From positions 1-28,732 of the forward strand of contig JAEZZM010000046.1 of NCBI GenBank assembly GCA_023418575.1: a stretch of DNA of 28,732 nucleotides, written 5' to 3'. Within the stretch, counting starts at the first letter, position 1. Every line of letters begins with the position of its first letter. Below are positions 1 through 7,337 of this stretch, in pieces. The DNA is from Actinomycetes bacterium (GTDB lineage: Bacteria > Actinomycetota > Coriobacteriia > Coriobacteriales > JAEZZM01). A model generated the notes under the pieces. That model worked only from the letters and a program-made list of their open reading frames with translations. It had not been told where the DNA came from and did not search any database. A program made the translations under genes and the position numbers.

Positions 1-226
1 GTGTGTCTACCAGGGGATCTATCTTTGTACCCAACTCTGTTACCAGCTTGCCGTTAAGCTTTACTCTACCAGCAGTCATGAGATTTTCTGAACCTCTTCG
101 TGAGGCAACTCCGGCGCGGGCCAAAAACTTTTGCACCCTCATGGGTACTATGCGCTCTTGTTCAAATTGCATATCTGCTTGAACATCTGCTTGTACATCT
201 GCTTGAAGCTCTGCTTTAGTCTTCAT
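1..226 (-). CDS. rluB: RluB/RsuA-family rRNA pseudouridine synthase, N-terminal part
   Basis: Partial gene that runs off the left edge; only its first 75 codons are present. From the ATG at 226 the frame is open to the edge. Residues from about 29 form an S4 RNA-binding domain (MRVQKFLARAGVASRRGSEN, then GRVKLNGKLV), typical of the RsuA/RluB/RluF enzymes that isomerise uridine in rRNA. The catalytic domain lies outside the window. The start overlaps the scpB stop by 11 bases, which suggests translational coupling, and scpA-scpB-rluB is a common gene order. The first 28 residues form a non-family leader with a QAD(V/M) repeat, so translation may instead begin at the ATG at 142, just before the S4 domain. 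The choice between RluB and RsuA rests on neighbourhood. Confidence 0.85.
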   Translation of the reverse strand, partial: MKTKAELQADVQADVQADMQFEQERIVPMRVQKFLARAGVASRRGSENLMTAGRVKLNGKLVTELGTKIDPLVDT

Positions 227-905
227 GTTCAAACTCACTCTGCAAAGTCTCTTCTTGTTCTGGCTCATTCTCAGAAAAGATCAAAGCTGTTTGCGAACGC
301 TGAGATAAGCGCTGCCTAATGAGCTCTCTGCTCTTATCGTCAGCGGCAAAGTTTTCCAGAGGCGGAAGCTCTTTAATGCTACGTAGAGCAAATTTTTCCA
401 AAAAGCGCTGAGTTGTTCCATATAGCAGGGCCATACCCGCTTTTTTATCACGCCCCAGCTCTCTAACCAAGCCTTTTTCTACAAGCGAAGCTATTACAGA
501 ATCGCTATTAACTCCGCGTACCGCCTTCACCCCATCTCTGGTAACCGGCTGATGGTAAGCAATAACTGCCAAGGTTTCCAGGGCTGCCTGGCTAAGCTTG
601 TGCGTATCCCAAGAGCTTACATAGTTTTCTATGTAGCTGTGATACGCAGGATGAGAAAAAAGCCTCCAACCTCCTGCAACTTCTTTGAGCTGAATGCCAC
701 GTTTGTTTTCTGCTAGATATGTTTGCAAGGCTTGTAGAAGCTCATCTATCTCTGATGGGCTTAAAGAAAATATCTCTGCAAGCTTTAAGGCAGAAAGGGG
801 ATCACTTGAGCAAAAGAGCACCGCCTCTAAAGCAGCTAGATGCTCCTCTTGAGAAAGCAAGGATTCACAAGCTTGCTGATTATTATGCTGTACTTCTGTT
901 TGCAC
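216..905 (-). CDS. scpB: Segregation and condensation protein B
   Basis: ScpB is a winged-helix protein that pairs with ScpA as the non-SMC part of the bacterial condensin, acting on the nucleoid. The 229-residue product has the family pattern: HLAALEAVLFCSSDPLSA at about residues 22-39, a central LSQAALETLAVIAYHQPVT and RDGVKAVRGVNSDSVIASL, then GLVRELGRDKKAGMALLYGTT. The start is a GTG at 905, six bases after AGGTGG. It lies 33 bases after scpA and overlaps the next gene (rluB-type). The acidic C-terminal tail is longer than in many homologues. Confidence 0.95.
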   Translation of the reverse strand: MQTEVQHNNQQACESLLSQEEHLAALEAVLFCSSDPLSALKLAEIFSLSPSEIDELLQALQTYLAENKRGIQLKEVAGGWRLFSHPAYHSYIENYVSSWDTHKLSQAALETLAVIAYHQPVTRDGVKAVRGVNSDSVIASLVEKGLVRELGRDKKAGMALLYGTTQRFLEKFALRSIKELPPLENFAADDKSRELIRQRLSQRSQTALIFSENEPEQEETLQSEFEHED

Positions 906-938
906 ACGACACCACCTATCATTAGTTATCTACAAGTC

Positions 939-1694
939 TTAATCTACACAAGAAACAAAAATATCTCCAAAATTTGCGTCTTGACGCAGTACAATTTTGT
1001 TGCTTTTTGCAAGTTCGAGTAGAGCCAAAAAGCTCACCACCAGGTTTTCAACAGACTGATCTTCCTGTATTAGGTCTAAAAGACTGGTTGTTTTCCTTAT
1101 ACTAACAAGATGCTCTAAAACCTTAACGCGCGTCTCCAAAGCCTGACGCTTAGGTGCAATATGTTCTGCCTCTAGCAAAAACTCATCTTTTCGCGAATTT
1201 AAGTCTGCACAAATTACAGCTAAACTATGCAGCGTTAAGCTATCTAGATAATCTGGGGCAAAACGCAGGTACTCAGGGTCTGGACCAGCTGTTCTAGGGT
1301 GCATACAGGATTGCAGCAAAGCCCTTGACTGCAGGTGGACTGCCGCAGATTTAAATTGCTTATAAAGTAAAAGACGAGAAAGTAAGATGTCTCTCATTTC
1401 ATCTACGCTTAATTCTGAAAAATCTTCGTCCTCATCGTCAAACATATCTTTTGAAAGACTGGCCTCTATGGGCAAAAGTGAGGCCGCTTTAATCTCTAGC
1501 AAACTGCTGGCTACTAGCAAAAAATCACTTGCCACATCAAGATCCATCTTTCCCAGCGCTTCAACTTCTGCTAAATACTGCTCCACAACCTCTGAAATAG
1601 AAATTGCAGCAATATCTACCTTTTGTCGAGTAACCAGTTGCAATAAAAGATCAAAGGGTCCTTCAAAAGAGCTTGTTTTTACACGATAGGCCAT
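939..1694 (-). CDS. scpA: Segregation and condensation protein A
   Basis: ScpA is the kleisin subunit that bridges SMC heads in the SMC-ScpAB condensin. The 251-residue product begins with the canonical kleisin N-terminus (FEGPFDLLLQLVTRQKVDI), followed by ISEVVEQYLAEVEAL and DFLLVASSLLEIKAASLLP. An acidic linker follows, and then a C-terminal winged-helix segment (VVSFLALLELAKSNKIVLRQ). The ATG at 1694 is preceded by AGGTG eight bases upstream, inside the end of the M50 gene. It sits between the protease gene and scpB in a tightly packed leftward run. No smc gene is in the window. Confidence 0.95.
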   Translation of the reverse strand: MAYRVKTSSFEGPFDLLLQLVTRQKVDIAAISISEVVEQYLAEVEALGKMDLDVASDFLLVASSLLEIKAASLLPIEASLSKDMFDDEDEDFSELSVDEMRDILLSRLLLYKQFKSAAVHLQSRALLQSCMHPRTAGPDPEYLRFAPDYLDSLTLHSLAVICADLNSRKDEFLLEAEHIAPKRQALETRVKVLEHLVSIRKTTSLLDLIQEDQSVENLVVSFLALLELAKSNKIVLRQDANFGDIFVSCVD

Positions 1695-1705
1695 ATACGC
1701 TACAC

Positions 1706-2392
1706 CTAACCCACCAAGAGATTAAAGAGAGGCCGAGCAGTATATTGAAAGTATACAGACAAGGGAGACCAATTTGTTACATACGGCACAACAAAAAATA
1801 CCAAGAGTAAAATTGGTAAGGAATACTGTTGAATTCGGTAATATTTTTCTAAGGCTTTATCCGATAAAAACGGAGCAATGATAGCGCTACCATCTAAGGG
1901 TGGTAAGGGAATTAAATTAAAAAACATTAAGACTAAGTTGATATGTACATACCACATAAGAAGATATGCAATGAGTGGCACAAGCTCAAAAGATAGCCCA
2001 GTGCTGAGCTTTAGATCTAAATGAGAAGAAGCGGCGATTAATAGCTTAAATAAGACTGCACCCACGCAGGCTTGGAGCAAATTAGAAAAGGGGCCTGAAA
2101 GTCCCACCAAAAACTCGCCTTTGCGAATGTTTTTAAAATATCTGGGGTTATACGGCACAGGCTTTGCAAAACCAAAGGCAAAACCACCAGCAATAAACAT
2201 CATGAGCGGTAATATAACGGTGCCAAAAGGATCAATATGCTTTAGAGGGTTAAGTGTGAGCCTTCCCGCCTGTTTAGCCGTTGGATCGCCTAATTTATAC
2301 GCCACCCACCCGTGAGCTAACTCATGCAAAACAACGGAAAGCGCCAGCAAGGCAACCGAAGCAATAATTTGAAAAATTGAAAAGAAACTCAA
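1706..2392 (-). CDS. Site-2 protease family (M50B) membrane metalloprotease
   Basis: Polytopic membrane zinc protease of the short, PDZ-less M50B type. The zinc motif HELAH is at residues 23-27 in the first membrane segment. The second metal-ligand motif, NLIPLPPLDG, is at 159-168, with D167 as the expected third ligand. The loop LTLNPLKHIDPFGTV near 45-59 is typical of this subfamily. About five hydrophobic segments are visible. The start is a TTG at 2392 with AGAGGA eight to nine bases upstream. It lies 11 bases before scpA, an arrangement common in Gram-positive bacteria. The substrate is unknown, and the protein is smaller than the PDZ-containing sigma-factor-cleaving RseP type. Confidence 0.92.
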   Translation of the reverse strand: MSFFSIFQIIASVALLALSVVLHELAHGWVAYKLGDPTAKQAGRLTLNPLKHIDPFGTVILPLMMFIAGGFAFGFAKPVPYNPRYFKNIRKGEFLVGLSGPFSNLLQACVGAVLFKLLIAASSHLDLKLSTGLSFELVPLIAYLLMWYVHINLVLMFFNLIPLPPLDGSAIIAPFLSDKALEKYYRIQQYSLPILLLVFFVVPYVTNWSPLSVYFQYTARPLFNLLVG

Positions 2393-2413
2393 AACTTAAG
2401 TCCTCTCTAAAGC

Positions 2414-2770
2414 TTAACGAAAACGCTTCTTAAGCAAGCAACATACATAATCAAGCATAAAACATATACAGGCGCTAATTGCAAAATCACTTCTAAACAA
2501 ACCATCAAGGGGTGTGGGCACTACCCACTTACCAGAAATAGCTTCTGGTAAAAGTCTGCTTAAGCCAAAGCTTAGAGCACTCATATTTGTATGATGTAAA
2601 AGCCATCCAGAAAAATTGATTATCACTAAGATACAAAAGAGATAGCCTAATAATCTAAATATACAGATTCCCACTGAACACAGTATTGAAGGGATAGATA
2701 CTGAAGAGCTTTTGCTTCTAGCAGCAGATTCATATGCGCCACTTCTAGCGTAATTCTTCTTGCGCAACAC
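2414..2770 (-). CDS. Small hypothetical membrane protein
   Basis: I do not recognise this 118-residue protein. The first 25 residues are polar and rich in Ser, Arg and Lys. They are followed by a hydrophobic segment (about residues 26-53), a short extracytoplasmic-looking stretch with the motif VVPTPLDGLFRSD, a second hydrophobic segment rich in cysteine (about 95-112), and a basic KKRFR end. This suggests two membrane spans with both ends in the cytoplasm. The GTG start at 2770 lies inside the 3' end of the ABC-F gene (26-base overlap) and has GGAGGAG about eight bases upstream, so it is probably translationally coupled. The M50 protease gene follows after 21 bases. The coupling and ribosome site are the main reasons to believe it is real. 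Confidence 0.6.
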   Translation of the reverse strand: MLRKKNYARSGAYESAARSKSSSVSIPSILCSVGICIFRLLGYLFCILVIINFSGWLLHHTNMSALSFGLSRLLPEAISGKWVVPTPLDGLFRSDFAISACICFMLDYVCCLLKKRFR

Positions 2771-4802
2771 GAGTGATCTCCTCCAGTTCTTCTAATGCCA
2801 AAAGTAAAGTATCTTCTAGTTCCTCAATATGAGGCTTTAATTGATTATATTCTGCTAGCGTCTCATTAAAGGCCTCTTTATTAGCATACAGCTCTTCTGA
2901 AGCCATAAGCTCCATAAGTTGCGCATAGCGCTCTTTTGCAGCATCAAGCTCATCTTCTAAGTCTTTTACACGTTTTTTAGGGGCTGCCAAGCGCCTGTTG
3001 AAAGCATTTCTAAATTCTGCCTCTTTACGCTTTTGCTCTTTGGTCTTATAAGTACTCTTAGCACTTTCTTCTTGAAAGTTGACCTCTGTTTGCACGTGGC
3101 TTTGCAAAGAAGCAGCGGAACTATCTTGCCCTAAAACAGTTTGAGCTTTAGTTTGAGCCTGAGCTTGCGATACCTGAGCTGCTTGTGTGACCTGAGCTGT
3201 TTTCCAGAGATAGTAGTCATAATCACCATCAAAAATAGTAATTTTCCCATCTTTAACTTCTACTATCTTTTGAGCAACCGCCCGTATAAGATGGCGATCA
3301 TGCGAGATGAGAACTATGCTTCCTTCAAATCTTTGCAGGGCTTGTTCTAATATATCAACCGTAGGTATATCCAAGTGATTACTGGGCTCATCAAGACACA
3401 AAAGAGGGCTGGGATCAACCAACATCTTTGCCAGAGCCAAACGCGCCTTTTCACCACCTGACAAGACTGAAACTTTCTTGCTTAAGTCATCATCCTTAAA
3501 CATAAAAGATCCCAAAAGAGCGCGCTCTTCAGAGCTAGACCAAGAGCGTGCCACAGCATCAAATTCCTCAAAGACCGTATTGCCTGGATTGAGCTTTTCA
3601 AGTTGATGCTGAGCGTAATAGCTCACAGAAGCACGAACGCCCAAGGTTCTCTGGCCTGTATCTGGCTCAAGCACACCAGCCAACATTTTTAGTAAGGTAG
3701 ATTTTCCTGCACCGTTGGGACCCACTAATGCAATCTTTTCTCCCCTATACAAGCTAAAAGTTAAATTCTCATAGACCTTATGAGCATCATATGATTTAGA
3801 AACTTCTTTAAGCTCTATAACTAAATCACCTGTGCGTACGGGCTGAGGAAAGTTGAACTTAAGACTTTTAGTTTTCTCAGGGATGATAATACGCTCTTTT
3901 TGTATCTTTTCTATTCGCTTAAGGCGCTCTTGAGCTTGACGCGCCTTTGTTTCTTTATATCTAAAACGATCAACAAAAGCCTGCAAATGAGCGAGTTCTT
4001 TATCTTGAGCACGCTTTGCCTCCTCCAGCTGTGCTAGCTTTAGCTCTTTTTGCTTGAGATAGCTTGAGTAGTTACCTGTATAAAGCTCAAGCTTTGAATG
4101 CTCAATGCAGGCTACTTTATTAACCATACCATCCATAAAAGCTCTGTCATGACTTACCAGCAAAATTGAGCCAGGATATGCCGATAAAAAGGATTCCAGC
4201 CACTTTACGCTCTCAAGATCAAGATGATTAGTGGGCTCATCCAAAAGAAGTAAGTCTGGAGCTTTTAGCAAGAGTTTGGCTAGAGCTATACGCATCTGCC
4301 AACCACCGGAGAATTCACTTACATCACGATGATAATCTCTTTCTTTAAAACCAAGACCAGTAAGTATGCTTTTAGCCTTGTACTCTAACTCATAACCACC
4401 CAAAAACTCAAATTTCTCAAGCATGTTGGTATAACGCTGTAACAATACTGATGAGTCTTCTTCTGAAAGCTGAGGATTTTCTAGCTGGCCTGCTAATTGA
4501 GATATCTTTGACTCTAATTCTTTTATCTCAGCTGCACTTGATAAGAGTTCATCTAAAACAGATCTATCCTGCATTTCTATAGCTTCTTGCTCCAGATAAG
4601 CTACAGAGACTTCCTTTGGTATAACTACAGTTCCACTATCATAGGATTCTTTATGCATAAGAATACGCAAAAGCGTGGTCTTTCCCACTCCATTAGCGCC
4701 AACCAGCGCAATGCGATCCTTTTTATTAATCTGAAGCGAAAGCTGGTCAAATAAACAGCGTCCACCAAAATACTTAGATACTTTGTCTGCTAGCAGAATC
4801 AT
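2745..4802 (-). CDS. ABC-F family ATPase (YheS/YdiF-like)
   Basis: Soluble protein with two ATP-binding cassettes and no membrane domain, the layout of ABC-F factors that act on ribosomes. From the ATG at 4802 it has 685 residues. The first cassette has Walker A GANGVGKTT at 35-43, signature SGGWQMRIALAK and Walker B LLLLDEPTNHLD. A charged linker follows (KETKARQAQERLKRIEK). The second cassette has GPNGAGKST, SGGEKARLALAK and LLCLDEPSNHLD. It ends in a C-terminal coiled coil of about 100 residues. The overall plan resembles YheS/YdiF rather than the short EttA. An upstream in-frame TTG at 4829 would add nine residues; the ATG is preferred because homologues begin at about MILLADKVSKYF. Whether it is a housekeeping factor or confers antibiotic protection cannot be told from sequence. 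Confidence 0.93.
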   Translation of the reverse strand: MILLADKVSKYFGGRCLFDQLSLQINKKDRIALVGANGVGKTTLLRILMHKESYDSGTVVIPKEVSVAYLEQEAIEMQDRSVLDELLSSAAEIKELESKISQLAGQLENPQLSEEDSSVLLQRYTNMLEKFEFLGGYELEYKAKSILTGLGFKERDYHRDVSEFSGGWQMRIALAKLLLKAPDLLLLDEPTNHLDLESVKWLESFLSAYPGSILLVSHDRAFMDGMVNKVACIEHSKLELYTGNYSSYLKQKELKLAQLEEAKRAQDKELAHLQAFVDRFRYKETKARQAQERLKRIEKIQKERIIIPEKTKSLKFNFPQPVRTGDLVIELKEVSKSYDAHKVYENLTFSLYRGEKIALVGPNGAGKSTLLKMLAGVLEPDTGQRTLGVRASVSYYAQHQLEKLNPGNTVFEEFDAVARSWSSSEERALLGSFMFKDDDLSKKVSVLSGGEKARLALAKMLVDPSPLLCLDEPSNHLDIPTVDILEQALQRFEGSIVLISHDRHLIRAVAQKIVEVKDGKITIFDGDYDYYLWKTAQVTQAAQVSQAQAQTKAQTVLGQDSSAASLQSHVQTEVNFQEESAKSTYKTKEQKRKEAEFRNAFNRRLAAPKKRVKDLEDELDAAKERYAQLMELMASEELYANKEAFNETLAEYNQLKPHIEELEDTLLLALEELEEITRVAQEELR

Positions 4803-4834
4803 TAGTGAAAAAATCCTATCTAAATTCAAGAAGA

Positions 4835-4855
4835 TAGCTCATGCCAAATGAGCTA
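4835..4855. promoter_or_regulatory. Inverted repeat in the ABC-F leader
   Basis: A perfect 8-base inverted repeat, TAGCTCAT and ATGAGCTA, separated by five bases. It lies 33 bases upstream of the preferred ABC-F start and just after the MOSC-gene terminator. It could be a leader RNA hairpin or an operator. There is no T-run next to it, so it is not a terminator. Confidence 0.4.
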
Positions 4856-4874
4856 ACTATTCAAATTCTAGAAT

Positions 4875-4902
4875 AAAAAAGGCTCACCTTACATGAGCCT
4901 TT
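4875..4902 (-). terminator. Rho-independent terminator after the MOSC gene
   Basis: On the minus strand the stem AAAGGCTCA / TGAGCCTTT (nine pairs, seven-base loop) runs into TTTTTT. It lies about 65 bases past the stop codon of the MOSC-domain gene and separates it from the ABC-F run. Confidence 0.85.
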
Positions 4903-4967
4903 GCTGCATATCTATAGTTTACCTAAAAATAGGTAATAATTTTGGGGCAAAGCTAATAAGCGCAAGC

Positions 4968-5426
4968 TTAATTAATTTTCTCTATCTTATCGCCCACCTT
5001 AACGGTGCCAGCTTTTTTGACTACTGCAAAAATTCCCTCAGTAGGCATAATACAATTACCAACGATATTTCTTATCTCACAGGCTTTATGACAAGTTTTA
5101 CCAATTTGCGTGATCTCTAAGAGTACCTCACCATTTATCAAGAACTGATCACCTATCTCTGCCTGAGCAAGTTCAAAGCCCTCAATCAGGAGGTTTTCAC
5201 CAAAAACGCCATAGTCTAGATCAATCTTGATGGTATCGGCAAAAGCTTCAAACGATTCATGAGCTAGAAGCGATACCTGCCTGTGCCATTTGCCGGCATG
5301 AGCATCTCCTTCAATACCAAAATCTTCAATGAGTTTTGCCTCATCAACAGCATGCTTAACCGTGCCTTTTTCAGTGCTGATATTAATAGAGACTATATGT
5401 CCACTTGTCCCTGAAGCAATTGCCAT
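4968..5426 (-). CDS. MOSC-domain protein (molybdenum cofactor related)
   Basis: A 152-residue protein that is almost entirely a MOSC domain, the beta-barrel fold found at the C-terminus of Moco sulfurases and thought to handle sulfur or the molybdenum cofactor. Family signatures include IEDFGIEGDAHAGKWHRQVSL (36-56), VFGENLL (74-80), and the cysteine cluster IGKTCHKACEIRN (108-120) with C125 in GNCIMPTEGIFA. C112 and C116 lie in this sulfur-handling cluster. The ATG at 5426 has GAGGGGGAA about six bases upstream. It is monocistronic, with its own terminator at 4875-4902 and a TATAAT at 5459-5464. No Moco-synthesis genes adjoin it, but a ModE-like regulator is found at 24237-24602. Confidence 0.88.
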   Translation of the reverse strand: MAIASGTSGHIVSINISTEKGTVKHAVDEAKLIEDFGIEGDAHAGKWHRQVSLLAHESFEAFADTIKIDLDYGVFGENLLIEGFELAQAEIGDQFLINGEVLLEITQIGKTCHKACEIRNIVGNCIMPTEGIFAVVKKAGTVKVGDKIEKIN

Positions 5427-5458
5427 TGTACTTCCCCCTCAATAGACAAAGAGCTTGT

Positions 5459-5464
5459 ATTATA
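5459..5464 (-). promoter_or_regulatory. Candidate -10 element for the MOSC gene
   Basis: A perfect TATAAT on the minus strand, 33 bases upstream of the MOSC start. No good -35 hexamer is visible at normal spacing, so this is a weak call. Confidence 0.35.
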
Positions 5465-5531
5465 CTCAAGAAAGATTAATACCCCAGTTATAAAAAAAGT
5501 ATCAGATGAAGATCTTAGATTCTTAAAAGGT

Positions 5532-5566
5532 GAAAAACAAAACAGGCCAGACAAATGCCTGGCCTG
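5532..5566 (-). terminator. Terminator after tRNA-Asn
   Basis: On the minus strand CAGGCCAG pairs with CTGGCCTG (eight pairs, eight-base loop), followed by TTTTGTTTTT. It begins about ten bases past the CCA end of tRNA-Asn. Confidence 0.88.
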
Positions 5567-5575
5567 GATGATCTC

Positions 5576-5650
<75 letters not shown>

Positions 5651-5675
5651 ATGTCTGCGTTTTAGCGCGAAATCT

Positions 5676-5703
5676 ATCTTAGCACAACGAGATTCTATTT
5701 CAA
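5676..5703 (-). promoter_or_regulatory. Promoter of tRNA-Asn
   Basis: TTGAAA and TAAGAT separated by 16 bases on the minus strand. This predicts a start about 19 bases before the tRNA. Confidence 0.65.
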
Positions 5704-5820
5704 GGCTTAAATATGAAGCTTTCGTGAATGCTAGGGAGAAAGCTATCTATCCAGGCTTATGGGCCAAAACTTAATCGATATTCTCAAAAGCTGATATGCA
5801 TACAGATATCCATTGCAAAA

Positions 5821-5862
5821 AATATAAAAACCGCATTCTGAAAAAGCTCAAGAATGCGGTTT
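5821..5862 (-). terminator. Terminator after the CAT-anticodon tRNA
   Basis: On the minus strand AAACCGCATTCT pairs with AGAATGCGGTTT (twelve pairs), followed by a T-rich tail TTTTATATT. It lies about 22 bases past the tRNA end. Confidence 0.85.
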
Positions 5863-5884
5863 CACTTCAAATAAAAGATCTTTT

Positions 5885-5960
5885 TGGTGGGCCCAGTAGG
5901 ATTCGAACCTACAACCAAAGGATTATGAGTCCTCTGCGCTAACCGTTGCGCTATGGGCCC
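5885..5960 (-). tRNA. tRNA with CAT anticodon (Ile2 or elongator Met)
   Basis: A complete 76-base cloverleaf with encoded CCA. The acceptor stem is GGGCCCA/TGGGCCC, the D-arm GCGC-AACGGTTA-GCGC, and the anticodon arm GAGGA-CTCATAA-TCCTT. The T-arm is GTAGG-TTCGAAT-CCTAC and the discriminator is A. It is not initiator tRNA, because the anticodon stem lacks the three consecutive G-C pairs and the first acceptor pair is a normal G-C. CAT tRNAs are either elongator Met or Ile2, whose C34 is changed to lysidine by TilS. The short D-loop and the TTGGT-like bases after the anticodon stem resemble E. coli tRNA-Ile2, so I lean towards Ile2 but cannot decide from sequence. Confidence 0.9.
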
Positions 5961-5980
5961 ACTAATTGAGTGCGTGAGCT

Positions 5981-6010
5981 ATTGTAACACAAATACTCTT
6001 AATCTTCCAA
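5981..6010 (-). promoter_or_regulatory. Promoter of the CAT-anticodon tRNA
   Basis: TTGGAA and TACAAT separated by 18 bases on the minus strand. The -35 lies inside the last codons of rpoD, so the tRNA probably has its own promoter as well as any read-through from rpoD. Confidence 0.55.
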
Positions 6011-7315
6011 ATAATCTTTAAGTTTGCTAGAACGAGAAGGATGGCGCAGCTTTGCAAGCGTCTTTGATTCAATCTGTCTAATGCGCTCACGCGTTACTCC
6101 AAATTCACGCCCAACCTCTTCAAGAGTATGAGGGTGGCCATCTTCAAGGCCAAAGCGCAAAATAATTACCTTGCGCTCACGCTCTGCCAAGGAGTCTAAA
6201 ACCTGGCCAAGCTGCTCTTGTAACATAGAAAATGATGCAGCATCAACGGGAACTACAGCCGAATTATCTTCAATAAAATCACCTAATTGAGAATCTTCTT
6301 CTTCACCAATGGGCGTCTCTAAAGAAACAGGCTCTTGAGAAATCTTTTGAATCTCACGTACTCGAGCGGCACTTAAATCCATCTTCTCGCCAATTTCTTC
6401 AGGCGTCGGCTCCCTACCAAGCTCCTGCAAAAGTTGGCGTTGAATACGTACCAATTTATTTATGGTTTCAACCATATGCACGGGGATGCGGATAGTTCTG
6501 GCCTGATCGGCAATTGCACGGGTGATTGCCTGTTTAATCCACCACGTAGCATAGGTAGAAAACTTAAATCCCTTTTTGTAGTCAAATTTTTCAACTGCCC
6601 TAATAAGTCCAAGATTACCCTCTTGAATCAAATCCAAAAAGAGCATACCTCTACCTACATAACGCTTGGCATTCGATACTACAAGACGCAAATTAGCTGA
6701 AATTAATGCTTGCTTTGCCTCTATGCCAACTTGTTCGACTCTGGCAAGTCGTCTTCGTTGAGGGCGTGAAAGCTCTATACCCTGCTCTTCTGCCTCATCA
6801 AGCTGGCGAGCTGCCTCAATACCAGCCTCAATCTTCATGGCAAGATCTATCTCTTCTGCTGCAGAAAGCAAAGAGACGCGTCCAATCTCCTTGAGATACA
6901 TACGCACAGGATCCCCAGTAAGCATGGGCGTACTAAGCTCACCTTTATTTTTCTTTTGCCGTCTGGATTTCTTGCCGCTGGGGGTCTTGGTGTTAATGAA
7001 CTCAATGACTTCGGCTTCTGATTCATCAAAATCATCAAAATCAGAATCCAAGATATCATCATCTGGATCTGGCCCTAAGTCTAAATCCTCATCATCAACT
7101 TCAGAACTATCACTTACAACATTAACGCCATTTGAGCGCAGCTGATCATATAAGAGCCCTAACTCATCTTCATCAATCTCAATGTCTCGAAGCGCAATTT
7201 GTATATCATCTTCACTTACGTGCCCAGAGCTATCCTTGAGCAAGGATTCATATACAAGCTGCACTTCTTCTCTTAATGAAGTACTTGATGAAGTAGTTGA
7301 CTTCTTTGCTGCCAC
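5999..7315 (-). CDS. rpoD: Primary sigma factor RpoD/SigA
   Basis: Housekeeping sigma factor that directs RNA polymerase to promoters. It has 438 residues: a region 1.1-like helical domain (about 14-65), an Asp/Glu-rich linker (73-103), a basic patch (114-125), then region 1.2 from GDPVRMYLKEIGRVSLL (134-150). Region 2 covers about 205-278, with NLGLIRAVEKFDYKKGFKFS and the -10-recognising STYATWWIKQAITRAIADQA. Region 3 runs at about 288-350, and region 4.2 at about 398-425 (HTLEEVGREFGVTRERIRQI). The GTG at 7315 follows AGAGGA by six to seven bases. It lies 22 bases after dnaG, the classical dnaG-rpoD pairing. Residue 215 in the usually invariant VVSIAKRY stretch is Asn. Several -35/-10 pairs in this window fit such a sigma factor. 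Confidence 0.97.
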   Translation of the reverse strand: MAAKKSTTSSSTSLREEVQLVYESLLKDSSGHVSEDDIQIALRDIEIDEDELGLLYDQLRSNGVNVVSDSSEVDDEDLDLGPDPDDDILDSDFDDFDESEAEVIEFINTKTPSGKKSRRQKKNKGELSTPMLTGDPVRMYLKEIGRVSLLSAAEEIDLAMKIEAGIEAARQLDEAEEQGIELSRPQRRRLARVEQVGIEAKQALISANLRLVVSNAKRYVGRGMLFLDLIQEGNLGLIRAVEKFDYKKGFKFSTYATWWIKQAITRAIADQARTIRIPVHMVETINKLVRIQRQLLQELGREPTPEEIGEKMDLSAARVREIQKISQEPVSLETPIGEEEDSQLGDFIEDNSAVVPVDAASFSMLQEQLGQVLDSLAERERKVIILRFGLEDGHPHTLEEVGREFGVTRERIRQIESKTLAKLRHPSRSSKLKDYLED

Positions 7316-7337
7316 AACAATCCTCTCTACCTGTGCG

